From: Pseudodesulfovibrio sp.
Lineage (GTDB): Bacteria; Desulfobacterota; Desulfovibrionia; Desulfovibrionales; Desulfovibrionaceae
Assembly (NCBI GenBank): GCA_016744135.1
Contig: JADGEX010000001.1
Coordinates: 2,491,029 to 2,555,028 of the forward strand
Reading direction: 5' to 3'
Length of the DNA stretch: 64,000 nt
The notes beneath the pieces were generated by a model. That model was not told the DNA's origin. It saw only the letters and a program-made list of their open reading frames with translations, and did no database searches. This document shows, one piece after another, positions 35,594 to 43,865 of this stretch. A program made the translations under genes and the position numbers. Each line of letters starts with the position of its first letter. Within the stretch, counting starts at the first letter, position 1.

Positions 35594-36286
35594 TTATGCT
35601 TCTTTGGGGCTATGGCTGCGATCTGTAAAGATTCGTTTGGCCAGATAGATGAACGGCGTGTCCAATCCGGCGACCACGATCTTGATGACGTAGGTGGAAA
35701 GCAGTATTTCCATAAAGACGTCTGTAGGGAACAGACCCCAAAATGCGATGAAACAGAAGATGGCCGAGTCGAACAGCTGGCTGACCATGGTGGAGGCGTT
35801 GTTGCGCAGCCACAGATATTTTTCGCCGGTCCGTTGCTTGATGGCGTGGAAAGCCCAGACGTCATGGAGTTGGGATATGAGATAGGCCATCATGCTTGCC
35901 AAAGCGATGCGCGGCATGAAACCGAACAGGGCAGACAAGTGGGGCTGGGCAAAGTCATCTGCGGCAGGTTGGAAATAGAGTGCGATTTGCATATATCCGA
36001 CCATCATGACCAGAGCCACGAATCCGAGGAGAACGCCTTTACGCGCTTCTTTCTTACCGTAGAATTCGCTGAGCAGGTCCGTGGACAAGAATACGCTGGC
36101 ATACAGCACGTTGCCCAACGTCGTAGTCAAACCAAAAAGTTCAACGGTTTTGAGCACCTGAATATTGCACAGCAATAAATTGAAGACCATGAGGCCAAAC
36201 AGACCAACGCGACCAAAGAGCCGGTAGACCACTAGGACCATACACAGGTCCACCAATGCGAAGAGTATCCATAACGTTTCGTTCAT
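35594..36286 (-). CDS. Queuosine precursor transporter (YhhQ/VUT family)
   Basis: 230 residues with about six membrane segments. Family marks are ASVFLSTDLLSEFYGKKEARKGV, the charged DDF-type loop, RIALASMMAYLISQLHDVWAFHAIK and LRNNASTMVSQLFDSAIFCFIAF. The YhhQ/QPTR family imports preQ0/preQ1 for queuosine tRNA modification. No queuosine synthesis gene is visible nearby. Single gene on the minus strand with its own terminator; tyrS lies 224 nt upstream. Confidence 0.9.
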   Translation of the reverse strand: MNETLWILFALVDLCMVLVVYRLFGRVGLFGLMVFNLLLCNIQVLKTVELFGLTTTLGNVLYASVFLSTDLLSEFYGKKEARKGVLLGFVALVMMVGYMQIALYFQPAADDFAQPHLSALFGFMPRIALASMMAYLISQLHDVWAFHAIKQRTGEKYLWLRNNASTMVSQLFDSAIFCFIAFWGLFPTDVFMEILLSTYVIKIVVAGLDTPFIYLAKRIFTDRSHSPKEA

Positions 36287-36452
36287 GCGCGTGGGATTGC
36301 CCGTTATCGGGGATTAGGTCAAGTGTTAACCGCCCGTCAAAGGCCCGAGAAGTCCAATTCCAAGCGAAGTCATACTCCGTGTTCAACGGTTGTTTCGTTG
36401 TCTTCTACGCTGTAACCGAATGGAGATAAGGACAGTTCTTGGATAGGAATAC

Positions 36453-36486
36453 AAAAAAAGGGCCACCTGAAACTGGCGGCCCTTTT
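36453..36486 (-). terminator. Terminator of tyrS
   Basis: AAAAGGGCC and GGCCCTTTT form a stem, with extra CC/GG pairs inside, 25 nt after the tyrS stop. It has a T run on the minus strand. Confidence 0.85.
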
Positions 36487-36510
36487 GAGGTCATTTTTAT
36501 AGTGTTCGGA

Positions 36511-37803
36511 TTATCCTTTGGTGATCAATCCGTAATTCTTTTTGCCTTTGCGGATGACCAGCAGCTCGCCCGCGATGAAATCGGAGTCCGTGACCACATG
36601 GTCCTCTTCAACGCGTTCGCCGTTGATATAGACACCGCCACCTTTGAGGTCTTTGCGGGCTTGGCCCTTGGACTTGACGAGCCCGAGGTCTACAAACATC
36701 TGAGGCAGGTCGGGAACATCTCCGGGTGCGTAACGGAAGGTCGGGGCGGACTCCAGAGCGGATCTGAGAGTGACCGGATCAATGGCCTTGAGATCACCCT
36801 TGCCGAACAATGCTTCGGTGGCTGCCAGGACGCGATCCAGCTCCATCTGGCCGTGAATCATGCGAGTGACTTCTTCGGCCAGTTTCTTCTGGGAGGCCCG
36901 CTGGTGCGGTGCTTCCTCAAGCTGCTTTTCCATTTCCGCGATTTCGTCTTGGTCAAGGAAAGTGAAGATCTTGAGGAATTTGATGACATCGGCATCGTCA
37001 GTGTTCACGAAGTATTGGTAGAAGGCATATGGTGAGGTCAGATCTGCGTTCATGTAGACCGCATTGCCTTCGGATTTGCCGAACTTCTTGCCGGACGCCG
37101 TGGTAATCAGGGGGAAAGTCAATGCAAAGACCTCGGCCTGTTCGCCTTCGTGGGCAGAACGGCGACGAGTGAATTCACACCCTGCGGTAATGTTGCCCCA
37201 TTGGTCACCTCCACCGATCTGCAACTTACAGTTGCGGGTCTTGAAGAGATGATAAAAGTCGTAGCTCTGGAGGATCATGTATGAGAATTCGGTGTAGGAA
37301 ATACCGGTTTCTTCACGGCCGATGCGGCCTTTGACCGATTCTTTCTGCAACATCCAGTTGATGGTGAAGTGTTTGCCCACGTCACGCAACAGCTCGATGG
37401 CGGTCATGTCCTTGGTCCAGTCATAGTTGTTGACGATGTCCGGGCGATCACCGGTGTTGCGCTCTACAAAGCGGCGGACTTGGCCTTTGATTTTTTCAAG
37501 GCGCTCTTCCATGATGTCGGTGTTGGACAGTTCTCGTTCTTTATCCTTGCCGGATGGGTCGCCGATGCGGCCTGTGGCTCCACCCATGAGGTAGAGTGGA
37601 TTGTGGCCTGCTCGTTTCATGCGCACGAGGCAGAGCAGGGGCACGAGATTACCAATATGCAGGGATTCCGCGGTGGGGTCGAAGCCGCAATACATGGAGG
37701 CTCCGGGGGTAGCAAGATATTCACGTACCTTGTCTTCGTCGGATACCTGATTGATAAGCCCTCGCCACTTTAATTCGTCGAAAATATTCACTTTTATCCC
37801 CAT
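36511..37803 (-). CDS. tyrS: Tyrosyl-tRNA synthetase
   Basis: 430 residues: class I catalytic core with YCGFDPTAESLHIGNLVPL (HIGH region), QIGGGDQWGNI, and the KMSKS motif written KFGKSEGN, then an S4 RNA-binding domain at the C terminus (SKGQARKDLKGGGVYINGERV). The HIGN/KFGKS forms fit the bacterial TyrS group. It charges tRNA-Tyr. It lies 23 nt after ymdB on the same strand, so the two are likely co-transcribed, with termination at 36453-36486. Confidence 0.97.
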   Translation of the reverse strand: MGIKVNIFDELKWRGLINQVSDEDKVREYLATPGASMYCGFDPTAESLHIGNLVPLLCLVRMKRAGHNPLYLMGGATGRIGDPSGKDKERELSNTDIMEERLEKIKGQVRRFVERNTGDRPDIVNNYDWTKDMTAIELLRDVGKHFTINWMLQKESVKGRIGREETGISYTEFSYMILQSYDFYHLFKTRNCKLQIGGGDQWGNITAGCEFTRRRSAHEGEQAEVFALTFPLITTASGKKFGKSEGNAVYMNADLTSPYAFYQYFVNTDDADVIKFLKIFTFLDQDEIAEMEKQLEEAPHQRASQKKLAEEVTRMIHGQMELDRVLAATEALFGKGDLKAIDPVTLRSALESAPTFRYAPGDVPDLPQMFVDLGLVKSKGQARKDLKGGGVYINGERVEEDHVVTDSDFIAGELLVIRKGKKNYGLITKG

Positions 37804-37826
37804 TATTGCCGTACGTTTATGCTGTG

Positions 37827-38612
37827 TTACGGTCTGTCATTTTGCTTGAACGTAGTTATGGAAACCGCGTTGCCGGTTGTATCCTCTATGTCAAAAATCG
37901 CGCCTTGTAAAATCCCGGGTCCTGCAGCGGCTTCAAGCTGTCTGGGCAACCCGGTCAGGTATCTGTCCAGTATGATTTCAGGTTTCATGCCAAGACAGGA
38001 ATTGACGGCTCCACACATACCCAGATCCGTTAGATATGCTGTGCCACCTGGAAGAACTTTTGCGTCATTGGTTTGAACATGTGTGTGAGTACCGACTACA
38101 GCTGATACCTTGCCTTCCAGAAAATATCCCATGGCTATTTTTTCACCTGTGGCCTCGGCATGGAAGTCAACGAGCTGAACTGGGATATCAGCGGGCAATG
38201 CGTCGAGAGCTGATTCCATGGCTGCGAACGGACAGTCTATGGGCGGCATGAAGGTGCGTCCAATGACATTGAATACGGCCACGGGTGGCAGACCCTTCTT
38301 TTCAAAGATGCGCAATCCGGTTCCCGGAAGGTGGTCCGCGTAGTTGAGCGGTCGCAAAATTCGTTTGTCTGAATCGAGCATGGAGTACAGGTCCTTGTAC
38401 TTCCATATGTGATTGCCGCCAGTGATTCCATCAACCCCGGCCTTAAAAAAATCTTTGGCGTGTTTGGCCTTGAGGCCATAGCCACCACTGGCGTTTTCAC
38501 CGTTGGCAAAAACAAGGTCGATAGACTCCTGTTCCCTGATGCGGGCAAGGCTGTCCTTGATCGCCTTGCGACCGGGAATGCCGACGATATCGCCGAGAAA
38601 CAGAATACGCAT
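37827..38612 (-). CDS. ymdB: YmdB-family metallophosphoesterase (2',3'-cyclic nucleotide type)
   Basis: 261 residues of the TIGR00282/YmdB family: FLGDIVGIPGRK, FANGENASGGYGL, ITGGNHIWKYKDL, QLVDFHAEATGEK and VVGTHTHVQTNDAKVLPGGTAYLTDLGMCG, all metal ligands present. Bacillus YmdB hydrolyses 2',3'-cyclic nucleotides and is often encoded next to RNase Y. Here rny is two genes upstream with cheR between. It is followed by tyrS after 23 nt. Confidence 0.94.
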   Translation of the reverse strand: MRILFLGDIVGIPGRKAIKDSLARIREQESIDLVFANGENASGGYGLKAKHAKDFFKAGVDGITGGNHIWKYKDLYSMLDSDKRILRPLNYADHLPGTGLRIFEKKGLPPVAVFNVIGRTFMPPIDCPFAAMESALDALPADIPVQLVDFHAEATGEKIAMGYFLEGKVSAVVGTHTHVQTNDAKVLPGGTAYLTDLGMCGAVNSCLGMKPEIILDRYLTGLPRQLEAAAGPGILQGAIFDIEDTTGNAVSITTFKQNDRP

Positions 38613-38686
38613 GATACTCCTGTGAATAATAGGCCGTCAAAAAACGGCGGATGTGGAAGAGAATAGGGTGGACCGGTCGGCGCTGA

Positions 38687-39532
38687 TTACAAGCGTTGGA
38701 AGACCGTGGGGGCTACCTGTCTGATGGGCAGCGTTAAGCCTGACAGGCTCTCTGAGTGTCCGATGAAAAGATATCCGCCCGACTTCAGGTTGTTGCAGAA
38801 TTTAGCGAACAGCGTGGCTTGGGTAGCCCTATCAAAATAGATAACCACGTTGCGGCAGAAAATGATATCCTGATGGTTGGGGAGCTTGAAATCTTCCATG
38901 AAGTTGAGCCGTTGGAATGAAACTTTGTTGCGGAGGCTCGCATCCATCTTGACCAGTTTCTTGTCCTTTGACTTGAGCATGTACTTTTTTTTGTACTGCA
39001 TGGGGACGTCTTCCACCTTGTCCATGGAATAGACGGCGTTGCTGGCTTCGGACAGAATCTTTTTTGAGATATCGGTGGCAAGGACAGAAAATTTGAAACC
39101 GTGATGAGTCGTGGCCCATTCGTGGAGAACCATGCCGAGAGTGTATGGTTCTTCTCCACTGGAACAGCCGGCAGACCATATGCGCAAATCACTATTTCGG
39201 CCGATGCCCCGACTCCATAGTTCGGGCAGCACGGAGTTGTTCATGATGTCCCAATGTTTGGGCTCACGGAAAAAGTGGGTAGTGTTGGTTGTGACCACAT
39301 CGATGAGGTGTGATCGTTCTTCTTCACGGCCTTTGTCGGAAAAGACGTAGTCGCAATATTCTTTGTAAGAAGACATGCCCAGAACGCGGAGACGCTTTTG
39401 AAAACGACTTTGCAGCAATACGCGTTTAGTCGGCGGCATCTTGATGCCAAATTCCGTGTGGATGAGTTCACTAAACCGTTTGAATTCGGCATCGCCCATC
39501 TGGGACTGATTGACCTGCATGGCTTTATTCAT
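38687..39532 (-). CDS. cheR: Chemotaxis protein methyltransferase CheR
   Basis: 281 residues with an N-terminal helical domain (FKRFSELIHTEFGIKM...) and a SAM-dependent methyltransferase domain: THFFREPKHWDIM, IWSAGCSSGEEPYTLGMVL (SAM loop), ILATDIS-type motif FSVLATDISKK, and IIFCRNVVIYFDRATQ. It methylates chemoreceptor glutamates. It is placed between rny and ymdB, an uncommon insertion into a pair usually found together. The partner cheD is about 15 kb away and no receptor gene is present in the window. Confidence 0.95.
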   Translation of the reverse strand: MNKAMQVNQSQMGDAEFKRFSELIHTEFGIKMPPTKRVLLQSRFQKRLRVLGMSSYKEYCDYVFSDKGREEERSHLIDVVTTNTTHFFREPKHWDIMNNSVLPELWSRGIGRNSDLRIWSAGCSSGEEPYTLGMVLHEWATTHHGFKFSVLATDISKKILSEASNAVYSMDKVEDVPMQYKKKYMLKSKDKKLVKMDASLRNKVSFQRLNFMEDFKLPNHQDIIFCRNVVIYFDRATQATLFAKFCNNLKSGGYLFIGHSESLSGLTLPIRQVAPTVFQRL

Positions 39533-39726
39533 TGTCTGCCTAGTGTCGACCTCGTTTTATGGCGCGGTGTTCCGACGGACCGTCGCCCTGTTGTCTTCGT
39601 CTTTCCCGTGCGCTTGTGAGGCCCGGTTTTACCAATTCATGATGGCATCATACGACAAATGTTTTATTATGCCATGATAATTTGCACCAATGTCATGGGA
39701 GGCATCAATGTATTCGTATAATGTAA

Positions 39727-39760
39727 GTACACCCGGATTTCATGTGAAATCCGGGTGTAC
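39727..39760 (-). terminator. 16-bp perfect stem-loop downstream of rny
   Basis: GTACACCCGGATTTCA pairs exactly with TGAAATCCGGGTGTAC with only two bases between, 11 nt after the rny stop. There is no real T run on either strand, so it may protect or set the 3' end rather than act as a classical terminator. Confidence 0.7.
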
Positions 39761-39771
39761 ATTGAATCATG

Positions 39772-41328
39772 CTATTTGGCGTAGCCGACAGCCCGTTTTT
39801 CTCGAATGACTGTCACCCGGATCTGGCCGGGGTAGGTCATGTTGTTTTCGATCTTTTCGGCAATATCTTTACAGAGAACATATGTGTTCTCGTCGCCGAC
39901 CTTTTCCGAATCAACCATGACGCGAATTTCACGTCCGGCCTGAATTGCGTACGCTTTTTGCACGCCTTCGAATCCGGTAGCCAGTCCTTCCAATTCTTCA
40001 AGGCGCTTGACGTAGTTTTCAAGCAGTTCCTTACGTGCACCAGGCCGTGCGCCAGACAGTGAGTCCGCAGCCTGAACCAGATTGGCTAGAATGGACATGG
40101 GCGGTGTGTCTTCGTGGTGAGCAGCGATGGAGTGAATGATTTCTTTGGATTCACCGTGCTTTTTGGCCAAATCCGCACCGATGATGGCGTGGGGGCCTTC
40201 GATTTCGTGGTCCACGGCCTTACCAATATCGTGCAGCAGACCTGCGCGTTTGGCTTCTTTTTCGTTGAGTCCCAGCTCGGCAGCCATGACACCACACAGG
40301 AAGGCGACTTCCATGGAGTGCTGGAGCACGTTCTGGGAAAAACTTGTGCGGTAATGCAGGCGGCCCAGAAGGTTGATGACCTCTGGGTGGATGCCGTGAA
40401 CACCAACATCAAAGGTGGCCTGTTCGCCAATTTCCTTGAGCTTGGTGTCCATCTCACTTTCAACTTTGCGCACTATTTCTTCAATGCGGGCGGGGTGAAT
40501 GCGCCCATCGTGGATGAGACGTTCCAAAGCCTGCTTGGCAACTTCGCGTTTGAGCGGGCTGAACGCAGACAAAACCACGGTTTCCGGTGTGTCGTCGATT
40601 ATCAGGTCAACGCCGGTTGCAGCTTCCAGAGCACGGATGTTGCGACCTTCGCGTCCAATAATGCGGCCTTTCATATCTTCGGAGGGCAGAGCGACAGCGG
40701 TGACAGTTTGTTCACCTGCGTAATCGCCCGCATAGCGTTGCAAGGCCAGGGAAAGGACTTCTTTGGCCTTCTTGCTGGCTGTCTCTTTGGCTTCCATCTC
40801 AATATTGCGAATCATTTTAGCGGCTTCATGGCGAGTACGCGATTCGATTTCACTCAGGAGATTTTCTTTTGCCTCTTCGACAGTCAGGCCGGAAATTTCC
40901 TGAAGCTTGCGTTCATGTTCATCCGCTTTGTGCTCCAGGTCTTCCTCAAGCTCGCCCAACTGCTTTTCTTGTTTGATGAGCTGCTTTTCCAGCTCTATGG
41001 CTTGGGCTTCTTTATCAGCGACTTTTTCTCGCTTTGTATCCAGACGCTCCTCTTTGGAGTGGAGCCTTCTTTCTTCATTTTTGAGTTGGCTTTCGCGGTC
41101 TTTGAATTCCCGTTCCAGCTCTTTTTTCTGGGTATAAATTTCATCCTGAGCCTGGAGGCGGGTTTCCTTTTTCAAGGCCTCGCTCTCCTTCCTGGCTTCT
41201 GAGATTATGCGCTCGGCCAGGCCCCTGGAGTCTGAAACCTGCTTGTCGGATATATATTTGAAGAGGATGAAGCCGGCTCCAAGACCGACAGCTATCCCTC
41301 CACCGACCATGGCGATTTCGGTTAACAT
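39772..41328 (-). CDS. rny: Ribonuclease Y
   Basis: 518 residues: an N-terminal membrane anchor (about 5-23, [18 protein letters not shown]), a long charged coiled coil (about 30-165), a KH RNA-binding domain ([32 protein letters not shown], about 215-250), and an HD domain with [17 protein letters not shown] (about 355-372) and AAHHED. It starts mRNA decay as a membrane-bound endonuclease. Downstream lie cheR and ymdB; upstream lie 6S RNA, zapA and the zapB-like gene, all on the same strand. Confidence 0.97.
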   Translation of the reverse strand: MLTEIAMVGGGIAVGLGAGFILFKYISDKQVSDSRGLAERIISEARKESEALKKETRLQAQDEIYTQKKELEREFKDRESQLKNEERRLHSKEERLDTKREKVADKEAQAIELEKQLIKQEKQLGELEEDLEHKADEHERKLQEISGLTVEEAKENLLSEIESRTRHEAAKMIRNIEMEAKETASKKAKEVLSLALQRYAGDYAGEQTVTAVALPSEDMKGRIIGREGRNIRALEAATGVDLIIDDTPETVVLSAFSPLKREVAKQALERLIHDGRIHPARIEEIVRKVESEMDTKLKEIGEQATFDVGVHGIHPEVINLLGRLHYRTSFSQNVLQHSMEVAFLCGVMAAELGLNEKEAKRAGLLHDIGKAVDHEIEGPHAIIGADLAKKHGESKEIIHSIAAHHEDTPPMSILANLVQAADSLSGARPGARKELLENYVKRLEELEGLATGFEGVQKAYAIQAGREIRVMVDSEKVGDENTYVLCKDIAEKIENNMTYPGQIRVTVIREKRAVGYAK

Positions 41329-41555
41329 GGGGTTACTCCTTCTATTATATGTTGACAGACTTGGGCGGTCTGTTGACGCCGTAATGTACCTGAAGAGTAC
41401 GAGAAAAGGTACTCTTTATGCGAAGAGAAGAGGGGAAGGGATGGATTGGACGGAAGGGTAGTGTAAATATATTACCGTCTGAAAATGCCGATCTTTGTCG
41501 GTCAGACAGTTTTATTAATCCCCAGGGTGCCGTGTTGTCTGTTTGTTTTGAACCT

Positions 41556-41705
41556 GGCATTTCCAGGTGGGCATGACTCGTGAACCTTTAGGCTTCCCGG
41601 CTAAACCGGGCTTGCTCACCAACTCACTGGCGTCGTCGCCCTTTTACAGAGTATTGGCTCAATAACACTCCAAACAATCACGCACGCCCCAGGGGTAATT
41701 CCTTT
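41556..41705 (-). ncRNA. ssrS: 6S RNA (ends approximate)
   Basis: Read on the minus strand, the region contains GAGTTGGTGAGCAAGCCCGG, TTTAGCCGGGAAGCCTAAAG and GGCGACGACGCC, which match conserved parts of known 6S RNAs (E. coli has GGUUGGUGAGCAUGCUCGG...CCGAGAAGCC). The outer arms pair: GGGGCGTGCGTGA (41679-41691) with TCACG...CATGCCC (41569-41583). It sits directly downstream of zapA, the classical ssrS position. 6S RNA mimics an open promoter and binds housekeeping RNA polymerase. Exact ends were not determined. The rest of the gap (41329-41555) holds no gene I can see; it is likely the rny leader. Confidence 0.85.
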
Positions 41706-41740
41706 CCGACCTCGGTCCTGTCCAATTATCGGCACAGGAT

Positions 41741-41995
41741 CTATGAGGTCTTTTCCAAAATCTCTCCAATCTTCTCTTCCAGTCGCTGCAGTTTATCTGT
41801 GGCGACCAGATAGTCGTCCGCCAAGCTGAGGAGCAGATAGGTCAGCAGTTTTTCCTTGCTGATATCACCGGCTCCGGCAACAAGCTCCTTGTGCTTGTTG
41901 TCAATGAACGCCTGAGCGGCCTCAATGCGGGGGTTATCCGCATCTGTCTTGAAGGATATTTCGAGTCCCAGCAGAGTCAACGTGTATCGTGGCAT
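41741..41995 (-). CDS. zapA: Cell division protein ZapA
   Basis: 84 residues with the ZapA pattern: beta strands YTLTLLGLEISFKTDADNP, then a helix with AAQAFIDNKHKELVAGAG and a C-terminal coiled coil (LLLSLADDYLVATDKLQRLEEKIGEIL). ZapA crosslinks FtsZ filaments. The gene starts 12 nt after the zapB-like stop, with a weak ribosome binding site, suggesting coupling. 6S RNA follows directly. Confidence 0.92.
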   Translation of the reverse strand: MPRYTLTLLGLEISFKTDADNPRIEAAQAFIDNKHKELVAGAGDISKEKLLTYLLLSLADDYLVATDKLQRLEEKIGEILEKTS

Positions 41996-42007
41996 CGTAA
42001 CGCACTA

Positions 42008-42184
42008 TTATTCCAGCTCGTTCTGAATCTTATCGAGCAAGATGTCGATGCGAGATTCGATGTCGTGACGCGTTTGTCTCTCGGTCTCGACTTCCTCCCT
42101 CAAGCGCTGGTTATCTTCTTTTAATTCGTTGATCTTGTTCAACAATTTACTGAATCTTTCTTCAAGTTGGGCAACAAGTTCCAT
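42008..42184 (-). CDS. Small coiled-coil protein, ZapB-like
   Basis: 58 residues, nearly all predicted coiled coil: it begins MELVAQLEERFSKLLNKI, continues LKEDNQRLREEVETERQ and ends DKIQNELE. Size, composition and position just before zapA fit a ZapB-type division factor, which joins ZapA to the rest of the divisome. An AAGGA lies 13 nt before the ATG. The name is inference from context, because coiled coils are weak evidence of family. Confidence 0.8.
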   Translation of the reverse strand: MELVAQLEERFSKLLNKINELKEDNQRLREEVETERQTRHDIESRIDILLDKIQNELE

Positions 42185-42215
42185 ATAATATATCTAGTCC
42201 TTTTTTTTTAACAAA

Positions 42216-43592
42216 TCAAGACTTCTTGAGTCTGCGTTTTATGTTTACCTGCTTGCCTCGAGCCACGGCTCCCTGACCTTCCGGCACGTCTTTCGTGATA
42301 GTCGATCCGGCCCCTACAAGGGCATCCTTTCCGATGGTGACCGGGGCCACTAAAGCGGTGTTGGAACCGATGAACGCGCCTTCGCCGATGGTGGTGACGA
42401 ATTTGTTCTTGCCATCGTAGTTGCAAGTGATGGTTCCGGCTCCGATGTTGGACCCGGCTCCAACGTCGGCATCTCCCAAGTATGTCAGGTGGTTGGCTTT
42501 AGCTCCTTCGCCGAGCGTTGCCTTTTTCATTTCCACGAAATTGCCGACGCGGGCGTCCTTTTTCATGACAGCACCGGGGCGCAACCGTGCATACGGTCCT
42601 ACCCAGCATTTTTCGCCAACTGTCGCATTTTCGATGTGATTGAATTGGCGCACATCGCATCCGCCTTCGAAGGTCGAGTCGAGGATGTAGTTGTATGAAC
42701 CAAGCCGTGCTCCGGCTTTGACCGTGGATTTACCGTAAATTTCGCAGTGACCGAATATTTCGGCGCCCGGTTCAACTTCGACTTTGGGGCCGAGGATGAC
42801 GGTATCAGGGTTGTGAATGAGCACACCGGAATCCAGTTTTTCATCCACGATCTGGCGGCGCAAGGTGTTTTCGGCGGTGATGAGTTCTCGTGGGGAGTTG
42901 ATGCCCATGAGGCTGATATCGTCGCCGCACTGCACTCCGTCGATGGTTAACCCTTCGCTTACGGCCAATTCAACGATATCGGTGATGTAGTACTCACCCG
43001 ATTTGTTTTCATTTTTCAATTTTGAAAGTAATGGCCCAATGGTGTCCATTTTGAGCAGGTAGACCCCAGCATTGACTTCACCCGTAACCGGGCCGTGGAC
43101 GTTCAGGTCATAATCCTTGGCTTCCACGATGGCCGTAATTCTGCGTTCAGGATCACGCACAACGCGACCAAAAGCGCCGGTGTCGCGGGGGGTGATGGTC
43201 ATGAAGGCGAGGTCGCAGCAACCGACTACATTGGTAATTCTGTGCAGTGCTTCAACTGTGACCAGTGGGGTGTCGCCATTGATAACGAGACAATGGGTTG
43301 CTCCAGTTTTTTCTACGGCATCCCATGATACTTGGAGTGCGTGGCCAGTACCAAGTTGTTCATCCTGCGTGATGAATTGGTCGGCTTTGTCCGGGAAGGC
43401 GGTTTCCACGCCTTCTGCATCATGTCCGACCACGGTCAGGATGTTTTCCTGCATGATCGGTTTGAGCGCGGCATAAACATAGTAAAGCATCGGCTCGTTC
43501 AAAAGCGTCTGCAACACTTTTGCCTTGGCGGAATGCATACGTGTTCCCTTGCCTGCGGCCAGGACCAGGGCGGTGATTTTTGTATCAGGCAT
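42216..43592 (-). CDS. glmU: Bifunctional UDP-GlcNAc pyrophosphorylase / glucosamine-1-phosphate N-acetyltransferase
   Basis: 458 residues. The N-terminal half has the uridylyltransferase loop LVLAAGKGTRMHSAKAK, QLGTGHAL and NGDTPL. The C-terminal half is a left-handed beta-helix with LRPGAVMKKDARVGNFVEMKKATLGEGAKANHLTYLGDADVGAGSNIGAGTITCNYDGKNKF, containing the acetyltransferase His and Lys. It makes UDP-GlcNAc for peptidoglycan and LPS. The ATG at 43590-43592 has GGAGA upstream; the longer frame from 43628 lacks support. It lies 31 nt before the zapB-like gene and may lead that transcript. Confidence 0.96.
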   Translation of the reverse strand: MPDTKITALVLAAGKGTRMHSAKAKVLQTLLNEPMLYYVYAALKPIMQENILTVVGHDAEGVETAFPDKADQFITQDEQLGTGHALQVSWDAVEKTGATHCLVINGDTPLVTVEALHRITNVVGCCDLAFMTITPRDTGAFGRVVRDPERRITAIVEAKDYDLNVHGPVTGEVNAGVYLLKMDTIGPLLSKLKNENKSGEYYITDIVELAVSEGLTIDGVQCGDDISLMGINSPRELITAENTLRRQIVDEKLDSGVLIHNPDTVILGPKVEVEPGAEIFGHCEIYGKSTVKAGARLGSYNYILDSTFEGGCDVRQFNHIENATVGEKCWVGPYARLRPGAVMKKDARVGNFVEMKKATLGEGAKANHLTYLGDADVGAGSNIGAGTITCNYDGKNKFVTTIGEGAFIGSNTALVAPVTIGKDALVGAGSTITKDVPEGQGAVARGKQVNIKRRLKKS

Positions 43593-43785
43593 TATATTCT
43601 CCGTGTCTTTTGTTTTAGGCACGATCAATCTCAGTGCAATCAGTCGGAGGATAATTTACCTGCTAGAAGTGAAAAGGACAAGGACCGTTTGTGAAATCCC
43701 GTGAGGATACAGAGTGTAAAGAATCTTAAATCGAAGTTATCCGATTTTTTGAATATGAATTGAGAGAGAAAAACCATTGGGTATA

Positions 43786-43822
43786 GCCCCGCGAAGCGGC
43801 ACCAAAAAGTTTGGGAGATTAT
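43786..43822 (-). repeat. Short palindromic repeat (CCCAAACTTTTTGG type)
   Basis: Minus-strand reading is CTCCCAAACTTTTTGG then TGCCGCTTCGCGGGGC. Related units occur at 45847, 62596 and 62686. The GCCGCTTCGCGGG part forms a hairpin. It lies downstream of the OPT-like gene start of the neighbouring unit, in the gap 43593-43865, which otherwise holds no gene I can see. Confidence 0.6.
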
Positions 43823-43865
43823 CAAGAATTCTTCTCAAAAGGCCCTTGAGCTACCGGAAGTATTT

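Noticed and set aside
39772-41328. A 362-codon open frame on the plus strand (40114-41202) opposite rny
   Set aside because: It is antisense to an unmistakable RNase Y, reads as low-complexity Phe/Leu-rich sequence from the coiled-coil codons, and has no domain.
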